The notes under the pieces: generated by a model | Told to the model about the DNA's origin: nothing | The model's database searches: none | Seen by the model: the letters and a program-made list of their open reading frames with translations, nothing else | Shown here: in pieces, positions 35,419-44,398 of the stretch | Layout: each line of letters begins with the position of its first letter | How positions within the stretch are numbered: position 1 is the stretch's first letter | Assembly: GCA_035697245.1 (NCBI GenBank) | Contig: DASSDH010000248.1 | Coordinates: forward strand, 1-64,000 | Reading direction: 5' to 3' | DNA length: 64,000 bases | DNA from: JACVRX01 sp035697245 | GTDB lineage: Bacteria; Actinomycetota; Actinomycetes; Jiangellales; Jiangellaceae | Program-made: the position numbers and the translations under genes

Positions 35419-36237
35419 GTGACAGACTCTCAGCCCCCTGCAGGCAACGGACGCCAAGTCGACACCACAGTCCCCCATTCCGCACGAATCTGGAATTACT
35501 GGTTGGGCGGCAAGGACAACTTCGCGGTCGACCGCCAAGTTGGCGATCAAATACTCGAGATATTTCCTGATATCGGTTATCTTGCTCGCGCGGTGCGTAG
35601 TTTCTTGGAGCGGGTAGTGACCTATTTTGCCAAGGAGGCGGGAATTCGGCAGTTTCTCGATATAGGCACCGGCTTGCCCACCTTTAGGAATACCCATGAG
35701 GTCGCTCAGTCGGTTGCCCCGGAGAGTGGCATCGTCTACGTCGACAACGATCCACTAGTCCTGGCCCATGCGCGGGCACTGCTCACGACTTCACCGCAAG
35801 GCCGCACGGACTACATAGATGCCGACGCACGCGACACCGACAAGATCCTGCAAGCAGCCTCCCGGACACTTGACTTCAGCCAGCCGGTCGCGATCACCAT
35901 GCTGGGAATCTTGGGGCACATCACGGATGACGACGAGGCGTACGCGATCGTGGACCGCCTCAAGAAGGGCACTGCCTCGGGCAGCTATCTGGCCATCTGC
36001 GACCCCACGCACTCCGAATCCCAGGACGCTTTGCTTGCGCATTGGAACCAATTCGGCGAGCCGAAGATGACCGCCCGCAGCCCGGAGCAGATTGCGCGGT
36101 TCATGGACGGCCTGGAACTGGTCGAGCCAGGAATGGTCCCAGTTACCCAGTGGCACCCGGAACTTGGCGAAACGAGAATCGAGGGCAGCGCTCGGGCCGA
36201 GGCAGATCCGTTGGGCGTGGTCGGCCGCAAGCCCTGA
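35419..36237 (+). CDS. DUF574 SAM-dependent methyltransferase
   Basis: A 272-residue methyltransferase of the actinobacterial DUF574 family. Typical opening: SARIWNYWLGGKDNFAVDR; SAM motif I is FLDIGTGLPTFRNTHEVA; VYVDNDPLVLAHARALL follows; the C-terminal half has ITMLGILGHITDDDEA and DPTHSESQDALLAHWNQFG. The substrate is unknown; such genes occur in many copies in actinomycetes. GTG 35419 has GGAGAGG upstream and gives the usual start TDSQPPAG. The first ~300 bp are clearly richer in A/T than the neighbours (for example around 35540-35690), suggesting acquisition from elsewhere. Confidence 0.85.
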   Translation: MTDSQPPAGNGRQVDTTVPHSARIWNYWLGGKDNFAVDRQVGDQILEIFPDIGYLARAVRSFLERVVTYFAKEAGIRQFLDIGTGLPTFRNTHEVAQSVAPESGIVYVDNDPLVLAHARALLTTSPQGRTDYIDADARDTDKILQAASRTLDFSQPVAITMLGILGHITDDDEAYAIVDRLKKGTASGSYLAICDPTHSESQDALLAHWNQFGEPKMTARSPEQIARFMDGLELVEPGMVPVTQWHPELGETRIEGSARAEADPLGVVGRKP

Positions 36238-36359
36238 GCCGCCGACCTTGATCCACGGAGGATTGGGGCCGTTGGCTCGAGGAGATGTTCTTCGAGCTCG
36301 GACGACTGCCGCCGAACGCGATCCGAGACCCAGCTGCTCGCGCGGCGACCTCGGCCCCA

Positions 36360-37110
36360 CGTGAGTCAACCACCGTGGGTCGCGACGGTCGTCGGTATGC
36401 GGAACAGGTCGCTGGTGATGACCTTGCCGACGGCCCTTCCGGTCAGGCCCGGGCTCAGACGGGGGCCGCGAAACCTCGTCCTGGAACGGCTGCGCCACCC
36501 GCAGCCGCCCTGCTTCGTACAGCAGCCCGTCAGGGCCAAACACGCTCACGAGGAATGCGCTTGCCCCGGTCACCGAATCGACGGTATAGAGCGGCTGGTG
36601 GTCGAATGTCCGACGATCAGGGTGTGTCCGGCGGGTGGTGTGGCTACCATACCGTTCAGGTTCAACTCCGTTGGTGTTGGCCGCCGGACCGGTCAGCGCA
36701 AGAACGCTGAAGCCGCCCGTCAGCCCGGTCGGGCTGATCGGTACAAGGTAGAGCTTCGCCTGCAGTGTGTCGGTGAACCAGGCCCCGTCCTGTGTGATCA
36801 CCACCTCGCTGATGAGCGACTGGCCAGGTGTTCCCGAAACTGTACGTTGCGGCCCCTCCGCCGTGATGGCGTTGTGCACGTGGCCCTGGCCGGTCATACC
36901 GCCGACGGCGAACAGCAACCGCTGGGATCATCAACCTTCAGGCCCACCGCCATCTGACCGTCCGGCGTCGACGAGCAGGTCAACGGTGCCGAACTGCAAA
37001 TCGCCCGGTACATGTCACCGCCGAAGAGATCTCCCCGGCGGCCAAGGTGGCGCCAGTTTGCCTAACGGCCCCGACATTGGTTCCTCCGCAGCGCCCGTTG
37101 TCAGTTGAGG
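36360..37110 (-). pseudogene. decayed secreted beta-propeller (SMP-30/ScyD-like) gene
   Basis: Read on the minus strand, pieces of one beta-propeller protein appear in different frames: ATLAAGEI...DMYRAI near 37050, LLFAVGGMTGQGHVHNA at 36918, EVVITQDGAWFTDTLQAKLYLVPISPTG, then a frame change near 36660 to ...TLIVGHSTTSRLYTVD and FGPDGLLYEAGRL-VAQPFQDE, then another to RTITSDLFRIPTTVATHG near 36370. Stops interrupt every frame. The order of pieces matches secreted SMP-30/ScyD-type proteins. Boundaries are approximate; the rest of 36238-37226 shows nothing supportable. Confidence 0.65.
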
Positions 37111-37226
37111 CGCCTACTGCGTCAGCCGGCTGAAGTACTGGCTGGCGTTGTTCTGGGTGAACGCTTGACCGAATATGGCGGTGGCGTCGCGCCAACAGAC
37201 CGCAACCGAGGCCCTGTGGACGACCC

Positions 37227-37604
37227 TCAGCTGTCCTCGATCACGGACAGGACGTTGCCGGCAGGATCGGTAAACCACGCGATGAGCGGGCCGCCGCCGC
37301 GGAATATGCCCTTCTCGTCCATGTCGGCGTCCATGCCGGGATAGCGCTCGAACCGCACGCCCCGCCTGGTGAGCTCGTCGACGGCCGATTCCACGTTGTC
37401 GACCGGAAAGTTGAGGATCGTGAACGACGCGGGCGTGTGGTCATCCTTCGGATATACCAGGATGTCCCGGCCACCGGCGATGTGCAGTGTCAGCATGCCG
37501 TTGTCCTCGGAGACCCGCAGACCGAGAGTGGCTTCGTAGAACTTCCGGGCCTCGGACACGTCGTTCACCGAGAAGCCGCTGAAAGCCTTGCTGTTCGCGA
37601 GCAT
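37227..37604 (-). CDS. VOC-family (glyoxalase/bleomycin-resistance-like) protein
   Basis: A 125-residue single-domain VOC protein: [22 protein letters not shown] at the start, then [38 protein letters not shown] and [16 protein letters not shown]. It forms a beta-alpha-beta paired fold; substrate unknown. ATG 37604 is preferred to ATG 37610 because the GAGGAG sequence lies directly against the latter and 6 bp before the former. Confidence 0.85.
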   Translation of the reverse strand: MLANSKAFSGFSVNDVSEARKFYEATLGLRVSEDNGMLTLHIAGGRDILVYPKDDHTPASFTILNFPVDNVESAVDELTRRGVRFERYPGMDADMDEKGIFRGGGPLIAWFTDPAGNVLSVIEDS

Positions 37605-37753
37605 GATCATCTCCTCTGGGTCGGTCAGCGTCTGTCGCTGACAGGTACCGACCGACGAGGAGGTTGAAACTCATCGCTCAGTGCATCTGCGCGATGATTC
37701 CCCGCCCAGCGACCGGTCTGTCCTGGTAAAGCAGCACGATGGGAGGGTCGACG

Positions 37754-38125
37754 GTGGCCATCATCACTGTTCAGCTGGCGGATTCGATCACGGCTGCCGA
37801 CGTCCTTGTGCTCTGCGAGCGACTTCAGCTTCAGCTGGCGCGCTCCGACGTCGCTGCGCTGGCCTGTGACACTGGCCGACTGACCGATCCGGACGTCACG
37901 ATGGTCGACGTTCTGGCCCGGCTGCAGCTCATAGCTCGTCGACGGGGTTGCTCGATGAGCGTGCGCCGTGCATCAAGCGGGTTGCAAGAACTGCTGCTGT
38001 TGGTGGGGTTGGTCGACGTCGTGTCAATCGAAACGCCATCACCGTTCGAGCCTGGACGGGAGGCCGAACAGAGCAAACAGACCAGGATCGACGAAATGGG
38101 TCAACCGATCGATCCGCCCGGCTGA
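37754..38125 (+). CDS. STAS-domain protein (anti-anti-sigma-like)
   Basis: A 123-residue protein. Residues about 3-100 form a STAS fold (AIITVQLADSITAADVLVLCERL, ... DVLARLQLIARRRGCSMSVR, SGLQELLLLVGLVDVV). The position where phosphorylatable anti-sigma antagonists have Ser (in the DPDVTMVDVLARL loop) holds Thr/Val, so regulation by Ser phosphorylation is doubtful. GTG 37754 has GGGAGGG 6 bp upstream. Its last 87 bp overlap the 3' end of the sigma-factor gene on the other strand. MlaB-like lipid-transport roles are an alternative. Confidence 0.72.
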   Translation: MAIITVQLADSITAADVLVLCERLQLQLARSDVAALACDTGRLTDPDVTMVDVLARLQLIARRRGCSMSVRRASSGLQELLLLVGLVDVVSIETPSPFEPGREAEQSKQTRIDEMGQPIDPPG

Positions 38126-39043
38126 CACCTCCATGGTCTGTATCGAGAACGGCTGATAGCCCTCGTCGTCTGCATGCCGGTACTGCGCCAGTGCCGGCGA
38201 GCCGTTCGCCATGACCGGGACGAGGCGCGACCCACGACAGCCGATACCCGGCCCGAGAAGCCACCGGCCGATATCGTCCCTGCCCTGCAGCCACATCCGG
38301 TAGGGCGGCATCAACTGGGTGGCGTCCTCGTGCAGCAGCGACACCAACGTTTCGATGTCGTACCGCTCGAATGCGTCCACGTACCGGTTCAGCAGTGCCT
38401 TGTCCTCCTCGTTCAGGACATCCAGTGATCGCCGGGCGCCCAGCTCGGCCTTTCCCAACGTGGACCGGGCCCGCTGCAACGCGCTGTTGACCGACGCCAC
38501 GGTGGTGTCGAGGAGCTCCGCGACCTCGTCGGCTTTCCACCGCAGCACGTCCCGCAGAATCAGGACGGCCCGCTGCCGAGCGGGCAGGTGCTGGAGCGCC
38601 GCGACGAAGGCCAACCTGATCGACTCTCGCGTCTCGGCCACGTCAGCCGGATCGCTTCCCGTGGTGAAGACGTGGTCGTCGGGGATCGGCTCGACCCAGG
38701 TGCCCGTGGGCAACCGTTTGCCGAGGGCGGCCTCGACCGGCGGCGAAGGCGGTGAGAGGTCGATCGGCGTGGCCCTATGCTTCCGGCCGGCGAGCATGGT
38801 GAGGCAGACGTTGGTGGCAATTCGGTAGAGCCACGACCGGAGGGCCGCCCGACCTTCGAACCGGTCCAAGCCGCGCCAGGCGCGAACCAGCGTTTCCTGT
38901 GCGGCGTCCTCGGCGTCGAAGCCCGACCCGAGCATCCGGTAGCAGTAACCGGTCAACTCACGCCGGTACTGGTCGAGACGTCGGTCCACTTCGACCGGGC
39001 CGCCCAGAGCGTTGTGCGCGCGGTCGGTGGCGGGGCCCGCCAT
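38039..39043 (-). CDS. ECF sigma-70 factor, SigG-like, with SnoaL-type C-terminal domain
   Basis: A 334-residue sigma factor. Region 2 (about 20-90) has DQYRRELTGYCYRMLGSGFDAEDAAQETLVRAWR. Region 4 (about 140-190) has LPARQRAVLILRDVLRWKADEVAELLDTTVASVNSALQRAR. The C-terminal ~120 residues (NRYVDAFERYDIETLVSLLHEDAT) form a SnoaL/NTF2-like domain, as in mycobacterial SigG and related ECFs where it modulates activity. No anti-sigma gene adjoins, but a STAS gene overlaps it tail to tail. AAGGGTG precedes ATG 39043. Confidence 0.9.
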   Translation of the reverse strand: MAGPATDRAHNALGGPVEVDRRLDQYRRELTGYCYRMLGSGFDAEDAAQETLVRAWRGLDRFEGRAALRSWLYRIATNVCLTMLAGRKHRATPIDLSPPSPPVEAALGKRLPTGTWVEPIPDDHVFTTGSDPADVAETRESIRLAFVAALQHLPARQRAVLILRDVLRWKADEVAELLDTTVASVNSALQRARSTLGKAELGARRSLDVLNEEDKALLNRYVDAFERYDIETLVSLLHEDATQLMPPYRMWLQGRDDIGRWLLGPGIGCRGSRLVPVMANGSPALAQYRHADDEGYQPFSIQTMEVSAGRIDRLTHFVDPGLFALFGLPSRLER

Positions 39044-39191
39044 CAGGTCACCCTTCCTGCCGTCGCCATCGTACGAAGCCCCTCCAACGTATCCGGAGCA
39101 GCAATGGCGTCGACAACCTCCGCCCGCCCGGCCGTGGTTGGTCGGACGGTCACGCTGCACGCGCCGAGCTCGTTGGGCGTGGGGCCGTGGG

Positions 39192-41003
39192 CTACTGGGC
39201 CATGTCGACAAATCGGCTGTAGTGGCCTTGGAAGGCTACGGTGATGGTCGCCGTTGGTCCATTGCGGTGCTTGGCGACAATGAAGTCCGCCTCGCCCGCG
39301 CGGGGCGATTCCTTCTCGTAGGCATCCTCCCGGTGCAGCAAGATCACCATGTCTGAGTCCTGCTCGATGCTGCCTGATTCGCGTAGATCTGCCAACATGG
39401 GCTTTTTGTCTTGGCGCTGTTCGGCGCTCCGGTTGAGTTGGCTGATGGCAACAACCGGCACGTCGAGTTCCTTGGCCAACAGCTTCAGTGCGCGGGAGAA
39501 CTCGGCCACCTCTTGCTGCCGGCTCTCGATCCGTTTTCCGCTGGTCATCAGCTGCAAGTAGTCGACGATGACGAGGCGAAGGTCATGCCGCTGCTTGAGC
39601 CGGCGGCACTTCGCGCGGATCTCCATCATGGTCATGTTCGGTGAGTCGTCGAGAAACAGTGGTGCGCTCGAGACTTCGCCGGTGCGGCGAGCAATCCGGT
39701 TCCAGTCGTCGTCGGTCATCTGACCGGACCGCATGTGGTGCAGCGGAACGCGCGCCTCGGCGGACAGTAGTCGCATAGTGATCTCGTTGCGGCTCATCTC
39801 CAGGGAGAACATCACCGTGCTGAGCTGATGTCGAATGGCCGCTGCCCGAGCGATGTCCAGGCCAAGGGTCGAATTGTGGGTCGGAATACGGGTCCATCCG
39901 GCCAGGTAGAGATGATCTGAGCTGTCGACCTCGACGCAGCGAACCGGCACCGAGTCGATCTTTCGGGCGTCGACCACCGACCGGGTCGTCCGGGCGAGCG
40001 CAATCGCGTTCCGGGCTCGGTGACCGGCTGGAATCAGGGCGAGGGCTGCGGCCAGTTCCTCTGTCGTCACAACCAAACGCCCGCCAGGTTGCTGTTGCGT
40101 TGTGGTGGCGGCCGCTACCCACTGATGCTGGGCGTCGGCGGTTATTACCGAACCGTCTGAGAACTCAACCTCATAACACGACCGGTCGAACATGACGTCG
40201 GTGGCCGCAACAATGCTGGTGGACTTGCCGTCGGCTCCCAGCAGCTCCTCGCCGACTCGAACCTCGCCCATCGTGGTCCAACCCACGGGCGTCGGCAGGG
40301 GGGTATCGAGTGCCAGTGCCTTCCCGATGGCAGGCCGAGCGGCCAGCACGATCATCTGCCCGGGGTGCAAGCCGTTGGTCAGCGCGTCGAGGTCGGCGAA
40401 ACCGGTGGGGACACCGACCATCTCTCCCCCGCGCGAGCCGATCGCCTCGATCTCGTCGAGAGTGCCCTCCATGATGTCGGCGAGGGGGAGGTAATCCTCA
40501 GAGGTCCGCCGGTCGGTGACCCCGTAGACCTCCGCCTGCGCGCGGTCGACGATGTCGTCGACCTCGCCGTCACCGCCGTAGCCCATCTGGACGATCCGGG
40601 TGCCGGCCTCGACCAACCGGCGTAGTACCGCGCGCTCCCGGACGATCTGGGCGTAGTAACCGGCGTTGGCGGCCGTCGGCACCGACGACACCAACGTGTG
40701 CAGGTACGGCGCACCGCCCACCCGGCCGAGGTCGCCCCGCTTCTGCAGTTCCGCCGCGACCGTAACGGGGTCCGCCGGCTCGCCTCTCCCGTACAGGTCG
40801 AGGATTGCTTCGTAGATCGTTTCGTGCGCGGGGCGGTACATGTCGTGCCCGCGCAACACTTCGACGACGTCCGCGATGGCGTCTTTGGACAGCAGCATGC
40901 CGCCGAGCACGGACTGCTCTGCTGCAACATCCTGCGGCGGTGTCCGGTCATAGCTCGGGGCCGCGCGATCATCACGTCGGTCGGGAAACTCAGCCACGGT
41001 CAT
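39192..41003 (-). CDS. dnaB: replicative DNA helicase DnaB, interrupted by an intein
   Basis: The precursor has 603 residues; without the intein, 454, the normal DnaB size. The N-terminal domain (about 20-125) starts PPQDVAAEQSVLGGMLLSKDAIADV. The RecA-like domain has Walker A split by the intein: AARPAIGK (to Lys228) joins STLGLDIAR after splicing. Walker B is VIVDYLQLM; VVAISQLNRSAEQR, LRESGSIEQDSDMVILLHRED and the C-terminal KHRNGPTATITVAFQG follow. GGGAG precedes ATG 41003. In many actinobacteria dnaB follows rpsF-ssb-rpsR-rplI; here a MATE gene on the other strand lies between. Confidence 0.96.
   Translation of the reverse strand: MTVAEFPDRRDDRAAPSYDRTPPQDVAAEQSVLGGMLLSKDAIADVVEVLRGHDMYRPAHETIYEAILDLYGRGEPADPVTVAAELQKRGDLGRVGGAPYLHTLVSSVPTAANAGYYAQIVRERAVLRRLVEAGTRIVQMGYGGDGEVDDIVDRAQAEVYGVTDRRTSEDYLPLADIMEGTLDEIEAIGSRGGEMVGVPTGFADLDALTNGLHPGQMIVLAARPAIGKALALDTPLPTPVGWTTMGEVRVGEELLGADGKSTSIVAATDVMFDRSCYEVEFSDGSVITADAQHQWVAAATTTQQQPGGRLVVTTEELAAALALIPAGHRARNAIALARTTRSVVDARKIDSVPVRCVEVDSSDHLYLAGWTRIPTHNSTLGLDIARAAAIRHQLSTVMFSLEMSRNEITMRLLSAEARVPLHHMRSGQMTDDDWNRIARRTGEVSSAPLFLDDSPNMTMMEIRAKCRRLKQRHDLRLVIVDYLQLMTSGKRIESRQQEVAEFSRALKLLAKELDVPVVAISQLNRSAEQRQDKKPMLADLRESGSIEQDSDMVILLHREDAYEKESPRAGEADFIVAKHRNGPTATITVAFQGHYSRFVDMAQ
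39873..40319 (-). mobile_element. DnaB class 3 mini-intein (149 residues, Ala1)
   Basis: Intein residues 229-377 of the DnaB precursor. Block A is ALALDTPLPTPVGWTTMGEV: the first residue is Ala, not Cys or Ser. Block B is GSVITADAQHQW with His and Trp at B:10 and B:12. Block F is VRCVEVDSSDHLYLAG with Cys at F:4. Block G ends IPTHN with Thr at G:5, followed by Ser as +1. Ala1 with Trp, Cys and Thr at these positions is the WCT triad of class 3 inteins (first shown for mycobacteriophage Bethlehem DnaB), where block F Cys attacks first. Homing-endonuclease blocks are absent, so it is a mini-intein. Confidence 0.9.
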
Positions 41004-41371
41004 TGCCGGCTCCCGCCCCCTTCGAACGCATGTTCGACCCTGCACTACTGTATACACGCCGCCACTGACACGCCTTCGGGCATCACAGCGGGGCCGCCCG
41101 CCCGGGGCCGCGCCGAAGGTTACGGACAGCCGCGGGCACCCGGGAAGGATCGCTGTGGACACACCTTGGGAATGCTGGTGGACATCCGTCCCCAAACTTG
41201 TGCACAGGCTGGGGAGAACAGGTGCACAGTCGGACAGGTCCGCCCAGATGGCCCGGGTCCGAACAGGAAGGACATCGTCCACGGCATGTGGATGGAAACC
41301 CGCCGGGCCTGATCTCAACATGTGAGATAGCGGATGCGGGTCGTCTACTCGACCGTAGCGTCGGTCCAGCC
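41004..41371. other. divergent dnaB/MATE spacer with DnaA-box-like sites
   Basis: No gene is supported in these 368 bp. TTGTGCACA lies at 41198-41206 (plus) and GTGTCCACA at 41154-41162 (minus), each 8 of 9 to the TTGTCCACA box; weaker GGTGCACA and TGTCCACC sites lie nearby. The region also holds both promoters. Confidence 0.4.
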
Positions 41372-42733
41372 ATGCTTCCTCGGCCACCCCGCCCGCCCCG
41401 AGCCGCGCTAATTCGCCGGCATCCGGCTGATCATGAGATCCTCAGGCTGGCCCTGCCCGCACTCGGAGCGTTGGTCGCCGAGCCGCTGTTCCTGCTGGCT
41501 GACGCAGCGATCGTCGGTCATCTCGGCACCCCACAGCTGGCCGGGCTCGGGATCGCAGCGACGATTCTCGGCACCTTGGTCAACATCTCGGTATTCCTGG
41601 CCTACGGCACCACCGCCGCGGTTGCTCGGATGCTCGGCGCCGGTGACTTGCGTGGGGCGATGCGGCAGGGCATCGACGGCTGCTGGCTCGCACTCCTGGT
41701 CGGTTCAGCCACACTCATCGCTGGCTGGCCGACTTCGCCTTGGCTGGTGTCGCTGTTCGGGCCGTCGGCCGACGTGGCCGCTCATGCGGAGACCTATCTG
41801 CGGATCAGCCTGCTCGGAATTCCGGCGATGCTGCTCGTTCTCGCTGCAACCGGCGTGCTACGTGGGCTGCAGGACACTCGGACTCCGCTGGTGGTCGCGG
41901 TCGCCGGTGCTGTCGGGAACGTCATCCTCAACCTGCTGCTGGTGTACGGGCTCGGCCTCGGCATCGCCGGCTCGGCCCTCGGCACCGTCATCGCGCAGGC
42001 CGCGATGGCCGTGGCTTTCGCTCGGGTGGTCGTACTCGGTGCACGCCGGCATCGCGCTGCGTTGCGACCGGACTGGCCCGGTGTCCGGCGATCGTTCAGC
42101 GCCGGCATGCCACTCGTAGTGCGAACCGTGGCGATGCGGGTTGCGCTGGTGGTCGCCACTGCTGTCGCTGCGGCGCTCGGTACTGCCGAACTGGCGGCCT
42201 ACCAGGTCGCGTTCACCACATGGACGTTGCTCGCGCTCGTTCTCGATGCCGTGGCGATAGCGGCGCAGGCTCTGGTCGGGCGGGCGCTGGGAGCGGCAGC
42301 CGTCGACGAGGCGCGATCAATCACCCGGCGCATGGTCTGGTGGGGCGTTGTCGCGGGTGCCGGTCTGGCCGTGCTGGTCGCGGCTGCCGCTCCGCTGTAC
42401 GCGCGCGTGTTCACCACCGATCCGGAGGTGCGCAGGCTCCTGATCGCCGCATTGCTCGTCGTCGCGCTCATGCAGCCGGTGGCCGGGTGGGTGTTCGTCC
42501 TCGACGGCGTTCTCATCGGGGCCGGCGACGGCCGCTACCTGGCGCTTGCGTCAGTGATCAGCGTGGCGATCTTTCTGCCCACGGCGTATGCGGTAACCGT
42601 GGTCGACCTATCCGAACTGGCCGGCCAGCTCGCGTTGTGGGCCTCGATCGGCGTCTGGATGCTGGCCCGCCTCGCGACGTTGGCCGTTCGGGTACGGTCC
42701 CGTGCATGGCTGGTCACCGGTGCTATCCGCTGA
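41372..42733 (+). CDS. MATE-family efflux transporter (DinF-like)
   Basis: A 453-residue membrane protein with twelve hydrophobic segments in two halves. Motifs are LALPALGALVAEPLFLLADAAIVGHLGTPQLAGLG in TM1-2, ATGVLRGLQDTRTPL at the centre and VALVVATAVAAALGTAELAAYQVA in the second half. It would export cationic drugs or metabolites using Na+ or H+. ATG 41372 is used; the frame is open further upstream but without conserved sequence. It lies between dnaB and rplI and converges on rplI with 26 bp between stops. Confidence 0.9.
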   Translation: MLPRPPRPPRAALIRRHPADHEILRLALPALGALVAEPLFLLADAAIVGHLGTPQLAGLGIAATILGTLVNISVFLAYGTTAAVARMLGAGDLRGAMRQGIDGCWLALLVGSATLIAGWPTSPWLVSLFGPSADVAAHAETYLRISLLGIPAMLLVLAATGVLRGLQDTRTPLVVAVAGAVGNVILNLLLVYGLGLGIAGSALGTVIAQAAMAVAFARVVVLGARRHRAALRPDWPGVRRSFSAGMPLVVRTVAMRVALVVATAVAAALGTAELAAYQVAFTTWTLLALVLDAVAIAAQALVGRALGAAAVDEARSITRRMVWWGVVAGAGLAVLVAAAAPLYARVFTTDPEVRRLLIAALLVVALMQPVAGWVFVLDGVLIGAGDGRYLALASVISVAIFLPTAYAVTVVDLSELAGQLALWASIGVWMLARLATLAVRVRSRAWLVTGAIR

Positions 42734-42759
42734 CCAATCGTGAGAACGGGCGATGCGCC

Positions 42760-43206
42760 TCAGGACGCGACGACGTCGAGTTGTACGGTCGCAGCGACCT
42801 CGGGGTGCAGCCGGACGGTGACGGTGTGCGCGCCCACCGTCTTGATCGGGTTGCTCACCTCGATCCGTCGCTTGTCGACTGTCGGACCGCCGGCGTTCTG
42901 GACAGCGGTGACGATGTCCGACGGCGTCACCGCGCCGAACAGCCGCCCGGTCTCGCCCGCACGGACCTGGAGGGGTACTGGAGCGGCCTCCAGCCTGGTC
43001 TTGACGTCGTGGGCAGTGTCCAGGTCCCCGATCTCGCGGACCGACCGGGCGCGCCGGATCGTGTCGAGCTGCTTCTCGCCACCGCGAGTCCACCTGATCG
43101 CCAAGCCGCGCGGGACGAGGTAATTACGGCCATACCCGTCCTTGACCTCGACCACGTCACCAGCGGCGCCCAATCCGGACACCTCCTGGGTGAGGATGAG
43201 CTTCAT
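42760..43206 (-). CDS. rplI: 50S ribosomal protein bL9
   Basis: A 148-residue protein with the L9 N-terminal signature [34 protein letters not shown], central helix and C-terminal domain [12 protein letters not shown]...[23 protein letters not shown]. It starts 16 bp after rpsR and is the last gene of the rpsF-ssb-rpsR-rplI operon. Confidence 0.97.
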   Translation of the reverse strand: MKLILTQEVSGLGAAGDVVEVKDGYGRNYLVPRGLAIRWTRGGEKQLDTIRRARSVREIGDLDTAHDVKTRLEAAPVPLQVRAGETGRLFGAVTPSDIVTAVQNAGGPTVDKRRIEVSNPIKTVGAHTVTVRLHPEVAATVQLDVVAS

Positions 43207-43222
43207 CGTGTCCTCACCCTCC

Positions 43223-43459
43223 TCAGCGGGCCGTCGACGTATACGGAAGCAGCGCCACCTCACGGGCATTCTTGATCGCGATGGCCACGTCGCGCTGGTG
43301 GCGGGTGCAGCAACCCGTCACGCGCCGAGCGCGGATCTTGCCGCGGTCGGAGATGTACTTCCTGAGGACGCTCGTGTCCTTGTAGTCGACGTACTTGACC
43401 TTGTCCTTGCAAAATGCGCAGACCTTCTTCTTCGGTTTGCGCACAGCGGGTTTTGCCAT
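43223..43459 (-). CDS. rpsR: 30S ribosomal protein bS18 (zinc-binding form)
   Basis: A 78-residue S18. [16 protein letters not shown] and [22 protein letters not shown] are the family core. Cys residues at 14 and 17 (CAFC) and at 50-51 (GCC) mark the zinc-binding C+ form, which in actinobacteria often coexists with a zinc-free paralogue used under zinc starvation. A 71-bp gap follows ssb. Confidence 0.96.
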   Translation of the reverse strand: MAKPAVRKPKKKVCAFCKDKVKYVDYKDTSVLRKYISDRGKIRARRVTGCCTRHQRDVAIAIKNAREVALLPYTSTAR

Positions 43460-43530
43460 CGTGGAGCTCCTTGTGGAGTGGGAGCCCGGCCGCCTCGCTG
43501 GCGCCGACGACCGGGATGGTCGGAAAGGAT

Positions 43531-44055
43531 CTAGAACGGTGGCTCGTCGGCTGTCGCCGTAGGGGCCTGACCGCCGCCAGACCACGTGTCGGCGGGAGCC
43601 TGAGCCCCCCCTTGGCTCTGCCCCGGAGCGGTCGCCCACGGGTCGGACCCACCGGTGGACTGCTGCGCGTTGTTGAAGCCTCCGCCGGACCGCTGGGTCT
43701 TGGTGACCTTGGCGGTGGCGTACCGCAGACTCGGGCCGACCTCGTCGACGTCGAGTTCGAAGACGGTGCGCTTCTCGCCCTCGCGGGTCTCGTACGAGCG
43801 CTGCTTGAGGCGGCCCGTCACGACCACACGAGCACCGCGTTGCAGGGACTCGGCAACGTTCTCCGCTGCCTGCCGCCAGACCGAGCACGACAGGAACAGC
43901 GGGTCGCCGTCCTCCCATGCGTTGGTCTGCCGGTTGTATGTACGCGGCGTCGACGCGACCCGGAAGTTCGCCACAGCCGCACCGCTGGGGGTGAAGCGCA
44001 GCTCCGGATCGTCGGTCAGGTTGCCGACGACGGTGATGAGGGTCTCGCCTGCCAT
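43531..44055 (-). CDS. ssb: single-stranded DNA-binding protein
   Basis: A 174-residue SSB. The OB-fold spans about 1-115 ([31 protein letters not shown] ... ). A Gly/Gln/Ser-rich linker follows, and the acidic tip ends DEPPF, the partner-binding tail. It coats ssDNA at the fork; its setting between rpsF and rpsR is conserved. Confidence 0.97.
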   Translation of the reverse strand: MAGETLITVVGNLTDDPELRFTPSGAAVANFRVASTPRTYNRQTNAWEDGDPLFLSCSVWRQAAENVAESLQRGARVVVTGRLKQRSYETREGEKRTVFELDVDEVGPSLRYATAKVTKTQRSGGGFNNAQQSTGGSDPWATAPGQSQGGAQAPADTWSGGGQAPTATADEPPF

Positions 44056-44107
44056 GGTGTGTTTCCTCCCCGAAGGGGTCGCTGGGGTCAGGGATGCGAG
44101 CCGGTGG

Positions 44108-44398
44108 TCAGTGGGCGTCCGGGCGGACCACCTTGGTCCGCAGGATGGATTCGTTGAGGCCGAGTTGGCGGTCGAGCTCTTGTACCGCGGCCGGTTCACA
44201 GCGCAGATCGAGGACGGCGTAGATGCCCTCGCCCTTCTTGTCGATCTCGTAAGCCAGCTTGCGGCGGCCCCAGATGTCGATCTTCTCGACGCTGCCGCCG
44301 GACTGGCGGATGACGCCGAGGAACGGCTCCAGGCTGGGACCGACCGTCCGTTCCTCGACCTCAGGGTCGAGGATCACCATCACCTCGTAATGACGCAA
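44108..44398 (-). CDS. rpsF: 30S ribosomal protein bS6
   Basis: A 96-residue S6: [18 protein letters not shown] at the start, [23 protein letters not shown] in the core. The start is TTG 44398, with AGGAGG 9 bp upstream; no ATG or GTG fits the conserved N-terminus. It is first gene of the ribosomal/ssb operon. Confidence 0.96.
   Translation of the reverse strand: MRHYEVMVILDPEVEERTVGPSLEPFLGVIRQSGGSVEKIDIWGRRKLAYEIDKKGEGIYAVLDLRCEPAAVQELDRQLGLNESILRTKVVRPDAH

Noticed and set aside
41740..43275. 511-codon plus-strand frame
   Set aside because: Arg-rich shadow across the MATE gene and the opposite strand of rplI; no recognisable domains.
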